Shown: one piece after another, positions 38,002-49,297 of the stretch
Position numbering within the stretch: position 1 is the stretch's first letter
Layout: each line of letters opens with the position of its first letter
Assembly (NCBI RefSeq): GCF_947495025.1
Contig: NZ_CANLXG010000002.1
Coordinates: forward strand, 868,001 to 932,000
Source of the DNA: an uncultured Roseobacter sp.
GTDB lineage: Bacteria; Pseudomonadota; Alphaproteobacteria; Rhodobacterales; Rhodobacteraceae
DNA length: 64,000 bases
Direction: 5' to 3'
Made by a program: the position numbers and the translations under genes
Notes under the pieces: generated by a model
The model's input: only the letters and a program-made list of their open reading frames with translations
Told to the model about the DNA's origin: nothing
Database searches by the model: none

Positions 38002-39078
38002 TCAGCCGACTTTGTAGCCCCAGAACGCCGTTTGGTCCGCCAGAAAGTAACCGTCCAGCGCGCGGACGCGCCCCTGAAGCTCTACTGTATCGCCGGCGGC
38101 CAGCGAAGCCATGGCGTGAATATTCAGCGAGGTGCGCTCGGTGACATGCGGGCCGGTGATTTCACCCTGCGAGCCGGAGATCACATCCGTTCCGTTCAGC
38201 AAAAGTCGCCCGCCGATGCTGACCAGTGCGCTGGTGTTTTCACGGAAGGTCAGGCCGCCCCCGAAAACATAGGTTCCTGCAACCGGCGCGGTGAAACTGT
38301 TGGTACCGGCATCAAAGACGTTCTGGTCGTTGTACTCTGTATCGTTGACCGCGATCGTGATCCAGGTGTCGGCAGCGCAGTAGTTATCAAAATTCGTAGT
38401 CCCCTTGAAGCGCGGCAGGTTAGGCTGATCAACGATGCCTGTCGCGACATCGACACTCAGCCCGTCAAAAAAATTCGTGCCGTCAGGCGAGGTGGACAGG
38501 CGAAGATTGTCGCTGCCAAAAAGGCCAAAAAGCCCGCGCGTCTGGAAATCCTGCTGGAAGATAAATCCGAGGTCATCGGCGGAATTCTCCTTGTTCAGGG
38601 TCGAAACAAAGCTCCCGGTGCCCGCATCTGCAGAATAGAGCGCTGTCCAGACTGCGGCGTTGAGCTTGGCGGAAAAAGGTGTGCCGGGCAGGGTGGCCAT
38701 GCCAAGACCAAAGGCCTCGATATCCTGCAATTCGGCACTGTCGAGGTCGATCCATTCGGCGCCGTCATGCACAAGAAGTGTTTCGCGGGAGGTCACCCAG
38801 GCACGCCATCCTGCACGCGGCACGAAAAAACGCCAGGCGCTGTCTTCGAAAAGAGCGACCTCGCCGTCGCGTCCGGCCCAGTCGCCCGTGGCGCTGTCGC
38901 CCACGATGTACCGCGCGCCCGTCGCGGGGCTGGCGGGCGGGGCCGTCAGGTCATCCGACATGACCCCAAGCTGCGTGACAACGTCGAGAATACGCAGCGC
39001 TTCGTTGTGCGTGACATGTTTCTGTGCCTGGTTCGGCATAATGAAGGGGAGCGAGAGACTGCTGGAGATATCGGCCAT
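38002..39078 (-). CDS. DUF2793 protein with C1q-like head, GTA/phage spike-like
   Basis: 358 residues in two parts. The N-terminal part (to about 110) is a DUF2793 domain (LPFIMPNQAQKHVTHNEAL, ATGARYIVG, WRAWVTSRETLLVHDGAEW). The C-terminal 140 residues resemble a C1q/TNF-like jelly roll, with TAPVAGTYVFGGGLTF and a final aromatic strand ending FWGYKVG. DUF2793 proteins occur in phages and gene transfer agents of Rhodobacterales, where I recall them as head-spike components. No other phage or GTA gene is nearby. A near-CtrA site lies 81-95 bp upstream. Confidence 0.8.
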   Translation of the reverse strand: MADISSSLSLPFIMPNQAQKHVTHNEALRILDVVTQLGVMSDDLTAPPASPATGARYIVGDSATGDWAGRDGEVALFEDSAWRFFVPRAGWRAWVTSRETLLVHDGAEWIDLDSAELQDIEAFGLGMATLPGTPFSAKLNAAVWTALYSADAGTGSFVSTLNKENSADDLGFIFQQDFQTRGLFGLFGSDNLRLSTSPDGTNFFDGLSVDVATGIVDQPNLPRFKGTTNFDNYCAADTWITIAVNDTEYNDQNVFDAGTNSFTAPVAGTYVFGGGLTFRENTSALVSIGGRLLLNGTDVISGSQGEITGPHVTERTSLNIHAMASLAAGDTVELQGRVRALDGYFLADQTAFWGYKVG

Positions 39079-39158
39079 TTGGGTTCCCGTGCGTATTGTT
39101 TGACCAGCACAAACTGAGCCAAAAGCCTTTCGCATGGTTTAGCCGTCCGCACCGCGGA

Positions 39159-39173
39159 TTAACGTTGCGTTTA
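39159..39173. promoter_or_regulatory. Near-consensus CtrA site before DUF2793 gene
   Basis: TTAA-N7-TTTA matches seven of the eight fixed bases of the TTAA-N7-TTAA CtrA consensus and sits 81-95 bp upstream of the DUF2793 start. CtrA control of gene transfer agent genes is known in Rhodobacterales; binding here is inference. Confidence 0.35.
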
Positions 39174-39246
39174 CCTTAATGTCAGGGCGCAGCGATGAGC
39201 TGGGCGGGCCGGGCGCGTTGCAGCTGGTACAGCCGGCAAACGCGCG

Positions 39247-41739
<2,493 letters not shown>

Positions 41740-42360
41740 TCAGAGCAAGGGGATGAGCACACCAACCACAATAAGTGCCGCACCCGATACGATATTGATC
41801 CTGCGCAGTGTTTCAGGGCGCGTGATGCCGCTGCGGATTTTACCTACGCAGGCGGCGAGGATGATGTTGCCGACCAGAGGGACGGCCACGGACATGCCGA
41901 TGATTGCAGCGACATCAAGCCACGTGATGCCCCGAAGGTCAAAGAACCCCGGCAGCACGCCCATGTAGAACAGGACCGCTTTGGGGTTTCCCAGAATGGC
42001 GATGATACCCGCCAAGAAACCGGCCCAGAGACCGGGTTTTGTCAGCCTGCTGTCCGTGCTGATGGCCTGACCTGCGTGCCGGATGAGCAGCACGCCCATG
42101 GCGATAAAAACCCCGCAGGCAACCCAGCGCAGCACCGCCATGAAAACGTCAAAGACAGACAGGATCCACGAGATGCCCAGAACGGCGAGCAGCGGCCAGA
42201 GGATGTCTCCCACAGCCACACCCAGCGCCAGAGGCCAGGCCGCACTGAAACCGCCTGACAATGCGCGCGCCATGAGCGCCAGCCAGACTGGTCCCGGTGT
42301 GAGAAACAGGATCACGAGCGCGCCGGCATAGAGCAGAAGGTCAGAAGCAGAGATTGTCAC
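41740..42360 (-). CDS. LysE/RhtB-family amino acid exporter
   Basis: 206-residue inner-membrane translocator with six hydrophobic segments. The N-terminal pattern LFLTPGPVWLALMARALSGG and the later ILGNPKAVLFYMGVLPGFFD are hallmarks of the LysE/RhtB family, which exports amino acids such as lysine, threonine or homoserine. Its substrate is unknown. The ATG overlaps the recF stop by 4 bp, so a transporter is embedded in the replication/repair operon recF-lysE-gyrB. Confidence 0.9.
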   Translation of the reverse strand: MTISASDLLLYAGALVILFLTPGPVWLALMARALSGGFSAAWPLALGVAVGDILWPLLAVLGISWILSVFDVFMAVLRWVACGVFIAMGVLLIRHAGQAISTDSRLTKPGLWAGFLAGIIAILGNPKAVLFYMGVLPGFFDLRGITWLDVAAIIGMSVAVPLVGNIILAACVGKIRSGITRPETLRRINIVSGAALIVVGVLIPLL

Positions 42361-43457
42361 AGGGCGCGGACCCCGGATGTACCCTCTGTTTCGGTCACCT
42401 CAAAGTACTGTGCGCGGTCTCCCAGGGCGTCAAACAGCGCACGTTCAGTTCCGGTCATCCAGGCCTGCGCCCCCAGGGCCGCGATCTCGTCATAAAGAGC
42501 AGCACGCCGGTCGGGATCAAGATGCGCCGCCACTTCGTCGAGCAACAGGAGCGGTGGCGCGCCAAAACTCTCGGCCAGCGCCCGCGCATTGGCGAGAATA
42601 AGTGACACCAGCAAAGCCTTCTGTTCGCCTGTCGAGCAATCGCGGGCCGGAATATCCTTGGCGGCGTAGGTTCCGAAAAGGTCCGCGCGATGCGGGCCGA
42701 TCAGCGTACGCCCCGCCGCCATGTCGCGCGCCCGGTGATCCGACAGCGCAGCGCGCAGATCTTCTTCGGACGCGGGTGGGGGTGTTTCCGCGTACACCAG
42801 CTCGAGTGTTGCGGTGGGAAAAGCTGTTGCCGCGTCCTTTTGTGCCAGTGCCAGCTGCCTCAGAGCGCTGTCACGGTTGGCGCTGATGCTGATCGCTGCT
42901 TCGGCCATCTGCGCCTCCAGGGCTGTGTACCAGGAGGGTTCGCGTACCATGTCTTTCAGCAGCCGGTTACGTTCCCGCATTGCCTTGTCATAGGCCAGTG
43001 ATACTTCTGCATGATCCGGCTCAAAGCTCAGGGTCATGCGGTCCAGAAACCGCCGGCGCCCCTCGGCGCCCTCAATCCAGAGCCTGTCCATCGAGGGTAT
43101 CAGCCAGAGAACGCGGGCAACACGACCCAGAGCGGTCTGTGCTGCAGCTTTGCCATCAATCCTGACCTGACGGGGGGCACCCTCTTCCGACCAGATTTCG
43201 ACCTCGTGGACCTGATGCAGAGATCGCAGCTCGGCTGTGGTTTTCCATCCCAGCGCCTCCGGACGGCGTGCCATGTCCTGCGCACTCGACCGACGCAGAC
43301 CACGCCCCGGTGAAAACAGAGAAACTGCTTCGAGAATGTTGGTTTTTCCCGCACCATTCGGTCCGAACAGAGCCACGGGCCGGCCATCAAGCGCCAGGCG
43401 CGCCGTTTTATGCGAGCGGAAATGCGATAGTGTTAGGGCTGTCAGGCAAAGTGCCAT
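42357..43457 (-). CDS. recF: DNA replication and repair protein RecF
   Basis: SMC-like ABC ATPase of the RecFOR pathway that helps load RecA on gapped DNA. 366 residues. Walker A FGPNGAGKTNIL near residue 35, the signature region CSTGEQKALLVSLILANA and Walker B LLLLDEVAAHLD are clear. It lies 64 bp downstream of dnaN and overlaps the lysE-type gene by 4 bp. Confidence 0.96.
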   Translation of the reverse strand: MALCLTALTLSHFRSHKTARLALDGRPVALFGPNGAGKTNILEAVSLFSPGRGLRRSSAQDMARRPEALGWKTTAELRSLHQVHEVEIWSEEGAPRQVRIDGKAAAQTALGRVARVLWLIPSMDRLWIEGAEGRRRFLDRMTLSFEPDHAEVSLAYDKAMRERNRLLKDMVREPSWYTALEAQMAEAAISISANRDSALRQLALAQKDAATAFPTATLELVYAETPPPASEEDLRAALSDHRARDMAAGRTLIGPHRADLFGTYAAKDIPARDCSTGEQKALLVSLILANARALAESFGAPPLLLLDEVAAHLDPDRRAALYDEIAALGAQAWMTGTERALFDALGDRAQYFEVTETEGTSGVRAL

Positions 43458-43521
43458 GGCTCCGGACTTCTTCTGGCTGAAAACATCCCCGCCGAGGCAC
43501 GAAATTCAGACGTAACGGCGC

Positions 43522-44640
43522 TCAGACGCGCATTGGCATGACAACATAAACAGCCGTCTGATCATTGCCTTCGCGCATCAGTGTCGGATCGCCCGATGAA
43601 TTGAAAAGGAACACCGCATTCTCACGATCCACCTGGCTGGCGATTTCCAGCAGGTATTTGGCGTTAAAGCCAATCTCGAGACGTTCGTCCCCATAGGCAA
43701 CGGCGAGCTCTTCTTCCGCAGCACCCGAATCCGGCGCATTGACCGACAGGACAAGGCGATCTTCATCCAGCTGCAGTTTTACCGCACGCGACCGTTCGGA
43801 ACTGACTGTGGCCACGCGGTCTACAGCCTGCGCAAAATCGGCGGCATCCACCTCCAGCTTGCGCGTATTTCCCTGGGGAATGACGCGCGTATAGTCCGGG
43901 AATGTGCCGTCGATGACCTTGGAGGTCAGCGTAATATCCGGAGTGGCAAAGCGGATCTTGGTCTCCGAGACCGAAACCGCGATTTTCATTTCATCATCGT
44001 CCAGCAGTTTGCGCAGCTCACCAACTGTCTTGCGGGGCACAATCACGCCCGGCATGTCCGCAGCACCCTCGGGCAGGTCGGCATCGATGCGTGCGAGGCG
44101 GTGACCGTCAGTTGCGACGCAGCGCAGCACCTGACCGCCCTCAGCGTCCGCGATGTGCATATAGACACCGTTCAGATAGTAACGTGTCTCTTCTGTCGAG
44201 ATGGCGAATTTTGATTTGTCGAACAGACGCCGCAGGGCAGGTGCCGCAGCCGAAAAGTTCGACGCATATTCTGACGACGCCATAACCGGAAAGTCTTCTT
44301 TTGGAAGCGTTGCCAGGGAGAAGTTTGACCGGCCCGCCTCGACCGTCAGACGGCCTGTCGCGTTGTCGGCGGTCAGCGTCACAAGCGCACCGTCGGGAAG
44401 CTTGCGCACAATCTCATGCAGTGTCGTGGCAGCGACTGTTGTGGCACCCGCACGCTCCACCTGGGCTGCGGCCTTGTCGACCACTTCGATATCCAGATCG
44501 GTCGCGCGGAAAGTGGCATCGCTGCCTTCGGCCTCAATCAGCACATTGGCAAGGATCGGAATGGTGTTGCGGCGCTCGACCACTGACTGTGCCTGAGACA
44601 CGGCTTTGAGCAGAGCTGCGCGTTCGATGCTGATCTTCAT
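43522..44640 (-). CDS. dnaN: DNA polymerase III sliding clamp (beta)
   Basis: 372-residue processivity clamp that encircles DNA. It starts MKISIERAALLKAVSQAQSV and ends with AVYVVMPMRV, the conserved C-terminal MPMR(V/L). Internal VVERRNTIPILANVLIE matches domain I. It lies between dnaA and recF as in many bacteria. A 143-bp gap to dnaA contains a strong hairpin. Confidence 0.97.
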   Translation of the reverse strand: MKISIERAALLKAVSQAQSVVERRNTIPILANVLIEAEGSDATFRATDLDIEVVDKAAAQVERAGATTVAATTLHEIVRKLPDGALVTLTADNATGRLTVEAGRSNFSLATLPKEDFPVMASSEYASNFSAAAPALRRLFDKSKFAISTEETRYYLNGVYMHIADAEGGQVLRCVATDGHRLARIDADLPEGAADMPGVIVPRKTVGELRKLLDDDEMKIAVSVSETKIRFATPDITLTSKVIDGTFPDYTRVIPQGNTRKLEVDAADFAQAVDRVATVSSERSRAVKLQLDEDRLVLSVNAPDSGAAEEELAVAYGDERLEIGFNAKYLLEIASQVDRENAVFLFNSSGDPTLMREGNDQTAVYVVMPMRV

Positions 44641-44742
44641 GGTACCACTTCCTGGTCGACGGTCGGGACAGGCAAATTACCCGGTTTGCCCGACTTCACA
44701 AGCGTTTTATGGAGTAGTCCCAGCATACGGGCAGGGCGTCAA

Positions 44743-44773
44743 GGCCTGCTGCATCCATCAAAGGCAGCAGGCC
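44743..44773. other. Strong hairpin between dnaA and dnaN
   Basis: GGCCTGCTGC and GCAGCAGGCC form a perfect 10-bp stem with an 11-nt loop, 11 bp after the dnaA stop. No T-tract follows on the minus strand, so it is not a classical terminator; it may be a processing or attenuation element that sets dnaA and dnaN mRNA levels apart. Confidence 0.5.
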
Positions 44774-44783
44774 ACAGGGAAAG

Positions 44784-46145
44784 TTACTCTTCGAGCGCCC
44801 GGCGCAGCAGTTCAAGGTCTTCGGCGATCTGACCGTCCTGTACCTTTAGCTCCTCGATCCGTTTGACCCCGTGCATGACGGTTGTGTGGTCCCGACCGCC
44901 AAAGCGACGACCGATTTCCGGCAACGAACGGCTGGTCATACGTTTGCACAGATACATGGCGACCTGACGCGGGCGCGCATAGCTGCGCAGGCGTTTGGGG
45001 CCGATCATGTCGCTCAGCCGGATGTTGTAATGGTCAGACACCCGTCGCTGGATTTCCTCGACGGTGAGCTTTCGCTCGGAGGCGCGGAGCACGTCAGACA
45101 GACAATCCTGCGTCAGCTCCATGTTGATCTCACGACCGACAAGAGACGCAAAGGCAAAGAGCCGTGTCAGTGCGCCTTCGAGCACGCGGACGTTTGTCGA
45201 AATGCGGTGTGCGAGGAATTCAAGCACACCCTCATCAATTTCCAGATCCGGGTAGGTTTCGCGCTGTTGCTCAACCTTGCTCTGCAGAATGCCGAGACGC
45301 AGTTCGTAATCCGTCGGATGCAGATCAACCACCAGACCGCACTGAAGACGGGACTTGACGCGCTCTTCCATGTCCTTGATCTCACCGGGCGCACGATCAC
45401 CAGAGATGATGATCTGCTTGTTCTGGTCTACCAGCGCATTGAAGGTGTGAAAGAATTCTTCCTGCGTGCTGCCTTTGCCGGCAATGAACTGAACATCATC
45501 GACCATCAGAACGTCGACTGACCGGAAGATTTCCTTGAAATCCATCATCTTGCGGTCGCGCAGGGCCTGAACAAAACGGTACATGAACTGCTCTGCCGAC
45601 AGATAGAGCACGTTCATACCGGGTTTACGCTGGCGCAGTTCATGCGCAATCGCGTGCATCAGGTGTGTTTTGCCCAGGCCGACGCCGCCATAAAGAAAGA
45701 GCGGGTTGAAGGTCACGGGACCACCCTCGGCCACCCGCCTGGCAGCAGCATGCGCAAGCTCGTTGGGTTTGCCCACAACGAATGTGTCAAAGGTGAAACG
45801 GGTATCGAGCGGGGCAGTCGCGAGTGTGGGGTTGGACGCGGCGCGCGGCGTGGCGGGCCGCGCAGAAGTGGTTTCGCCGGCAGGGCCGTCAGCGACGGCG
45901 GCAACGGCAGGCACGGCGAACTTCAGTCTTCTGATGTCCGGCTCTGCAGTTTTGACCTCATGCAGAATCGCATCGGCGAAATTCTGATTCACGTAGTTTC
46001 CAAGGAAGTTTGTGGGCACATCAAAAAGGGCGATACCATCCACAGCAGATCGGAAGCGTATCGGCTCGATCCACGTTGTATAATTGTTCTGCCCTACGGT
46101 CTTGCGCAGCCGCTGCCTCAGCTGCCCCCACATTTCTTCAGTCAT
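44784..46145 (-). CDS. dnaA: Chromosomal replication initiator DnaA
   Basis: 453-residue AAA+ initiator. Domain I starts EEMWGQLRQRLRKTVGQNNY; a Pro/Ala-rich domain II follows; domain III has Walker A YGGVGLGKTHLMHA and Walker B VLMVDDVQFIAGK; domain IV ends with the DnaA box-binding GGRDHTTVMHGVKRI. The ATG at 46145 fits the family N-terminus although the nearest AAGGA is about 14 bp away; an upstream in-frame start would add 25 residues unlike the family. A 496-bp leader separates it from rpsT. Confidence 0.97.
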   Translation of the reverse strand: MTEEMWGQLRQRLRKTVGQNNYTTWIEPIRFRSAVDGIALFDVPTNFLGNYVNQNFADAILHEVKTAEPDIRRLKFAVPAVAAVADGPAGETTSARPATPRAASNPTLATAPLDTRFTFDTFVVGKPNELAHAAARRVAEGGPVTFNPLFLYGGVGLGKTHLMHAIAHELRQRKPGMNVLYLSAEQFMYRFVQALRDRKMMDFKEIFRSVDVLMVDDVQFIAGKGSTQEEFFHTFNALVDQNKQIIISGDRAPGEIKDMEERVKSRLQCGLVVDLHPTDYELRLGILQSKVEQQRETYPDLEIDEGVLEFLAHRISTNVRVLEGALTRLFAFASLVGREINMELTQDCLSDVLRASERKLTVEEIQRRVSDHYNIRLSDMIGPKRLRSYARPRQVAMYLCKRMTSRSLPEIGRRFGGRDHTTVMHGVKRIEELKVQDGQIAEDLELLRRALEE

Positions 46146-46234
46146 ATTAGACCCGTTTTCCTTTTTTACCCGTTCAGGAACGGCGCCATCTTTGACTGCC
46201 GGTCCGGTTATGTCAGGCAAAGCTCTCCTGTCCC

Positions 46235-46248
46235 GTTCCCGTGGGAAC
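46235..46248. promoter_or_regulatory. Inverted repeat upstream of dnaA
   Basis: GTTCCC-GT-GGGAAC has 6-bp arms about a 2-bp centre and lies 90-103 bp upstream of the dnaA start. It may be a regulator site or a hairpin in the dnaA leader. Confidence 0.35.
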
Positions 46249-46590
46249 AGGCGAGGTCCGCCGGACGTTTTAGAATTAAGAGAGTCCGACCCTTACGCCC
46301 TGACACGGGCTGCTCAACGGATCAGGACTCGCCGTCCTCTTATTTTCGACAGGGCAAACAACCGAAAAACGGCGCTTGCAGACAGTGCACAGATACTTCT
46401 GTACCCAGTCCCCGGGAATTCCATTTTGCGGTCGCAACACCGCGGAATTCTCAGGGCCCGCCCCCCAATGCGAAATGAATCGCTGTACACTGGTAGCAAG
46501 ATCGTGAGCGGCACGGCAACTGAACTTCATTCTTGACTCTGAATTTTCAGAAAAGAATCTCTGTCCGCGTCCCGGAAGCCTTATTTTCAT

Positions 46591-46620
46591 AAATAAAGCG
46601 CCGCAAAAACGGCGCTTTTT
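46591..46620 (-). terminator. Rho-independent terminator of rpsT
   Basis: AAAGCGCCG and CGGCGCTTT form a 9-bp stem with a 6-nt loop; read on the minus strand it is followed by TTTATTTATG. It starts about 22 bp after the rpsT stop. Confidence 0.8.
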
Positions 46621-46641
46621 GAGACTCATCAGAAGTCCGGA

Positions 46642-46905
46642 TCAGCCCAGGGCTTTGACCCGCGAGGACAGCCGGGACATTTTGCGTGCCGCTGTGTTTT
46701 TGTGGAAAACGCCCTTGGTGACGCCGCGCATCAGTTCAGGCTGTGCCGCGTTCAGGGCAGCAGCGGCCGCGTCCTTGTCACCGGAAGCAATCGCTTCCTC
46801 GACACGGCGCAGGTAGGTACGGATACGCGAACGACGCGCTTTGTTGATCTGAAAACGTGCTTCGTTCTGGCGGGCGCGTTTTTTAGCCTGGGGCGAATTT
46901 GCCAT
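46642..46905 (-). CDS. rpsT: 30S ribosomal protein S20
   Basis: 87-residue, lysine/arginine-rich primary 16S rRNA-binding protein. It begins [18 protein letters not shown] and contains [20 protein letters not shown], the S20 signature. The ATG at 46905 matches the universal start; upstream in-frame codons are leader. It lies upstream of dnaA on the same strand, the usual alphaproteobacterial order, and has its own terminator. Confidence 0.97.
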   Translation of the reverse strand: MANSPQAKKRARQNEARFQINKARRSRIRTYLRRVEEAIASGDKDAAAAALNAAQPELMRGVTKGVFHKNTAARKMSRLSSRVKALG

Positions 46906-47085
46906 GCGTGAAAAACCTTTTCTCGGGTTCGTTGTTTCGGTCTTGTTGCGCAACGCAGGACCCGGACGGACAGAACTGTCCCGAAGGTGATTCTAGCCTG
47001 AGCGGGCTGCACGCGCATGTCTGGCGGGGTCTATAGACGGTTCTGCAGGATTTGCAAACCGGAAAGTCGGCACCCCGGACAGACG

Positions 47086-47862
47086 TTATTTGTCGCGGAA
47101 CTGTGCTTCGCGTTTTTCCAGGAATGCGGACATGCCTTCGAGCTGATCCTCGGTGGCAAACAGCGAGTGGAACATGCGCCGCTCAAAAAGCAGGCCTTCG
47201 CGCAGCGTGGTTTCATAGGAACGGTTCACCGCTTCTTTGACGACCATGACCGACAATGTCGATTTCTCGGCGATCTTCTGTGCAGCGTTCTGCGCTTCTT
47301 CCAGCAGTTTCTTGCAGGGCACGACGCGGGACACCAGACCAGAACGCTCTGCCTCTTCGGCGTCCATAAAGCGGCCCGTGAGGTTCATATCCATGGCCTT
47401 GGACTTACCGACAAGGCGTGTCAGGCGCTGGGTGCCGCCCAGGCCCGCGACAACACCGAGGTTGATCTCTGGCTGGCCGAACTTGGCGGTGTCCGAGCAG
47501 ATGATAAAGTCGCACATCATTGCAAGCTCGCATCCGCCACCCAGCGCGTACCCGGATACGGCGGCGATGATTGGCTTGCGTACACGCATGATCTGTTCGG
47601 TTTCAGGCGTGAAAAGATCACCGGCGAACGCGTCGACAAAAGACTTGTCCTTCATCATCGAGATGTCCGCACCGGCAGCGAACGCCTTTTCAGAGCCGGT
47701 GATGATGATGCAGCGGACCTTTTCATTTTCCTGCGCACCGGCGAGGGCATCTGCAAGCTCACCCAGCAGCTGGTCGTTCAGCGCATTCAGCGCATCGGGC
47801 CGGTTCAGGGTGATCAGGGCGACGTGGTTATCGACATCAACGATGATCGTCTCGTAAGCCAT
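47086..47862 (-). CDS. Enoyl-CoA hydratase
   Basis: 258-residue crotonase of the short-chain enoyl-CoA hydratase type. Oxyanion-hole segments are [10 protein letters not shown] and [20 protein letters not shown]; the catalytic glutamates lie in [17 protein letters not shown]. Such enzymes hydrate crotonyl-CoA in beta-oxidation and amino acid breakdown. It follows mutM by 65 bp, so co-transcription is possible, and precedes rpsT. Confidence 0.92.
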   Translation of the reverse strand: MAYETIIVDVDNHVALITLNRPDALNALNDQLLGELADALAGAQENEKVRCIIITGSEKAFAAGADISMMKDKSFVDAFAGDLFTPETEQIMRVRKPIIAAVSGYALGGGCELAMMCDFIICSDTAKFGQPEINLGVVAGLGGTQRLTRLVGKSKAMDMNLTGRFMDAEEAERSGLVSRVVPCKKLLEEAQNAAQKIAEKSTLSVMVVKEAVNRSYETTLREGLLFERRMFHSLFATEDQLEGMSAFLEKREAQFRDK

Positions 47863-47927
47863 GCAGAAAAGCTCTCTGTCGTTTCGTGGAAATTGCAGTC
47901 AATACCATGCGGCCTGCGCACTTCAAG

Positions 47928-48779
47928 CTATCTTTGGCATTGCGCGCAGAAGAAAGATGAGCGTCCCGACTGCACGATTCGCCGGACTTCACCGGTGCAG
48001 CCCCCGGCCCGGCAGGGCGCACCCTCGCGGCCGTAAACATCGAAACTGTGCTGAAAATATCCAAGCTCTCCATCGGCTTGGCGGAAATCCCGCAGGGACG
48101 ACCCGCCTGCCTCAATTGCCTCTTCGAGTACCTGACGAATAATCGGAACCAGTGTTGCAACCCTGGGTTCAGCAATGCGCCCCGCCTTTCGCCGTGGGTG
48201 AATTTTCGCGCGGAAAAGCGCCTCACAGACGTAGATATTGCCCAGTCCGCTCACGATTTTCTGGTCAAGAAGCGCAGATTTGACCGGCATCATGCGTCCT
48301 CGCAGTGCGGCGATCAGATGTGATTCATGGAAATCATTGCCCAGCGGCTCCGGGCCCAGCACAGCAAGCAGCTTGTGGTTTTCCGCGCCGGCTGTCTGCA
48401 TCAGGTCCATCGCGCCAAAGCGGCGCGGATCGTTAAATGTAATGCGCGCGCCGTTATCCATATGCAGAACCACATGGTCGTGTTTCTCGGGCGCCGGATG
48501 ATCGTGCACAAACTGACCAAGCGGGTCCCCGGAAACCAGCATGCGCCCTGACATGCCCAGGTGAATGAGCAGGGTTTCACCGGTGTCCAGGTCTGCGAGG
48601 ATGTATTTGGACCGCCGTCGCAGACCCAGCACACGGGCTCCGGACAGACGGCCCGCCATATTATCCGGAAAAGGCCACCGCAGGTCCGGGCGGTTTACAT
48701 CCGCACGGGCGATGACGGCCCCCTGCATAGCAGGGCTCAGGCCGCGCATGACCGTTTCGACCTCGGGCAGTTCAGGCAT
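47928..48779 (-). CDS. mutM: Formamidopyrimidine-DNA glycosylase (Fpg/MutM)
   Basis: Base-excision repair enzyme for 8-oxoguanine and formamidopyrimidines, bifunctional glycosylase/AP lyase. 283 residues. After Met removal the catalytic residues are Pro and Glu of PELPEVETV; Lys of GRRRSKYIL is the conserved beta-hairpin lysine. A helix-two-turns-helix ([14 protein letters not shown]) and a C-terminal zinc finger with cysteines spaced CX4C and CX2C follow. It overlaps the upstream PH-like gene by 8 bp. Confidence 0.96.
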   Translation of the reverse strand: MPELPEVETVMRGLSPAMQGAVIARADVNRPDLRWPFPDNMAGRLSGARVLGLRRRSKYILADLDTGETLLIHLGMSGRMLVSGDPLGQFVHDHPAPEKHDHVVLHMDNGARITFNDPRRFGAMDLMQTAGAENHKLLAVLGPEPLGNDFHESHLIAALRGRMMPVKSALLDQKIVSGLGNIYVCEALFRAKIHPRRKAGRIAEPRVATLVPIIRQVLEEAIEAGGSSLRDFRQADGELGYFQHSFDVYGREGAPCRAGGCTGEVRRIVQSGRSSFFCAQCQR

Positions 48780-49203
48780 CTTTTTTCAGCTTTCGTTCTG
48801 CGATTTGGATGATGTCGCGGTGGGCATCATAGCTCCACCGCACCCGGATTTTTCGGAGTAGTCCGAACTCAAGAACAGTGGAGCGTGCATGTGGACTACG
48901 ATGCATATCCTTCAGGTCGTCCCAGTGGCGGACCGGCCCGTCCCGGAAGAGACCCGTGCGGCGAATGCCCTCGTCATTCCATGCAAGCCCGGTTCTGAAC
49001 CGCGAGACCGGATTGTAGATCGCCACATACACCATGACCAGCCAGATGATGACACCGGGCAGGGTCCCGGCGGCCGTCAGGTTACCCCACCACAGCACTG
49101 CACCCACCAGCAGAGCGAACAGGCCGTCCAGGACAAGCTGCAGCCATTTCCCCCAGCCCGTCATCCGGGTTTCCCGCCATGTATGTGTTTCGGACGCTGC
49201 CAT
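48772..49203 (-). CDS. Small membrane protein with PH-like domain
   Basis: 143 residues: a short N-terminal region, two adjacent hydrophobic helices at about residues 22-62, then a soluble beta-rich half ([30 protein letters not shown]) that looks like a bacterial PH-like domain. I do not recognise a named family with certainty. AGGA precedes the ATG at 49203. It overlaps mutM by 8 bp and is divergent from ubiE, with 94 bp between the starts. Confidence 0.7.
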   Translation of the reverse strand: MAASETHTWRETRMTGWGKWLQLVLDGLFALLVGAVLWWGNLTAAGTLPGVIIWLVMVYVAIYNPVSRFRTGLAWNDEGIRRTGLFRDGPVRHWDDLKDMHRSPHARSTVLEFGLLRKIRVRWSYDAHRDIIQIAERKLKKDA

Positions 49204-49297
49204 ATATTCCTGATTTCGCGGTGTGACCAAAGGGCCGCATTGTGCCTGCCCCCCTGAGGCCTATAACAAGACCGAAACCACAAGGCGACAAGACCCG

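Larger units (their letters stand above)
46146..46641. other. dnaA-rpsT intergenic region (496 bp)
   Basis: The longest gap in the window. It holds the rpsT terminator near 46.6 kb and, about 90 bp upstream of dnaA, an inverted repeat GTTCCC-GT-GGGAAC (46235-46248). I find no TTATCCACA-type DnaA box cluster and no clear ORF or structured RNA gene. The dnaA promoter should lie here, but I could not settle on a -35/-10 pair. Confidence 0.6.

Noticed and set aside
44743..44773. Terminator between dnaA and dnaN
   Set aside because: The stem is strong but no T-tract follows on the transcribed strand.
46146..46641. Chromosomal origin of replication next to dnaA
   Set aside because: No cluster of TTATCCACA-like DnaA boxes or clear AT-rich unwinding element was found, and in several alphaproteobacteria the origin is not beside dnaA.
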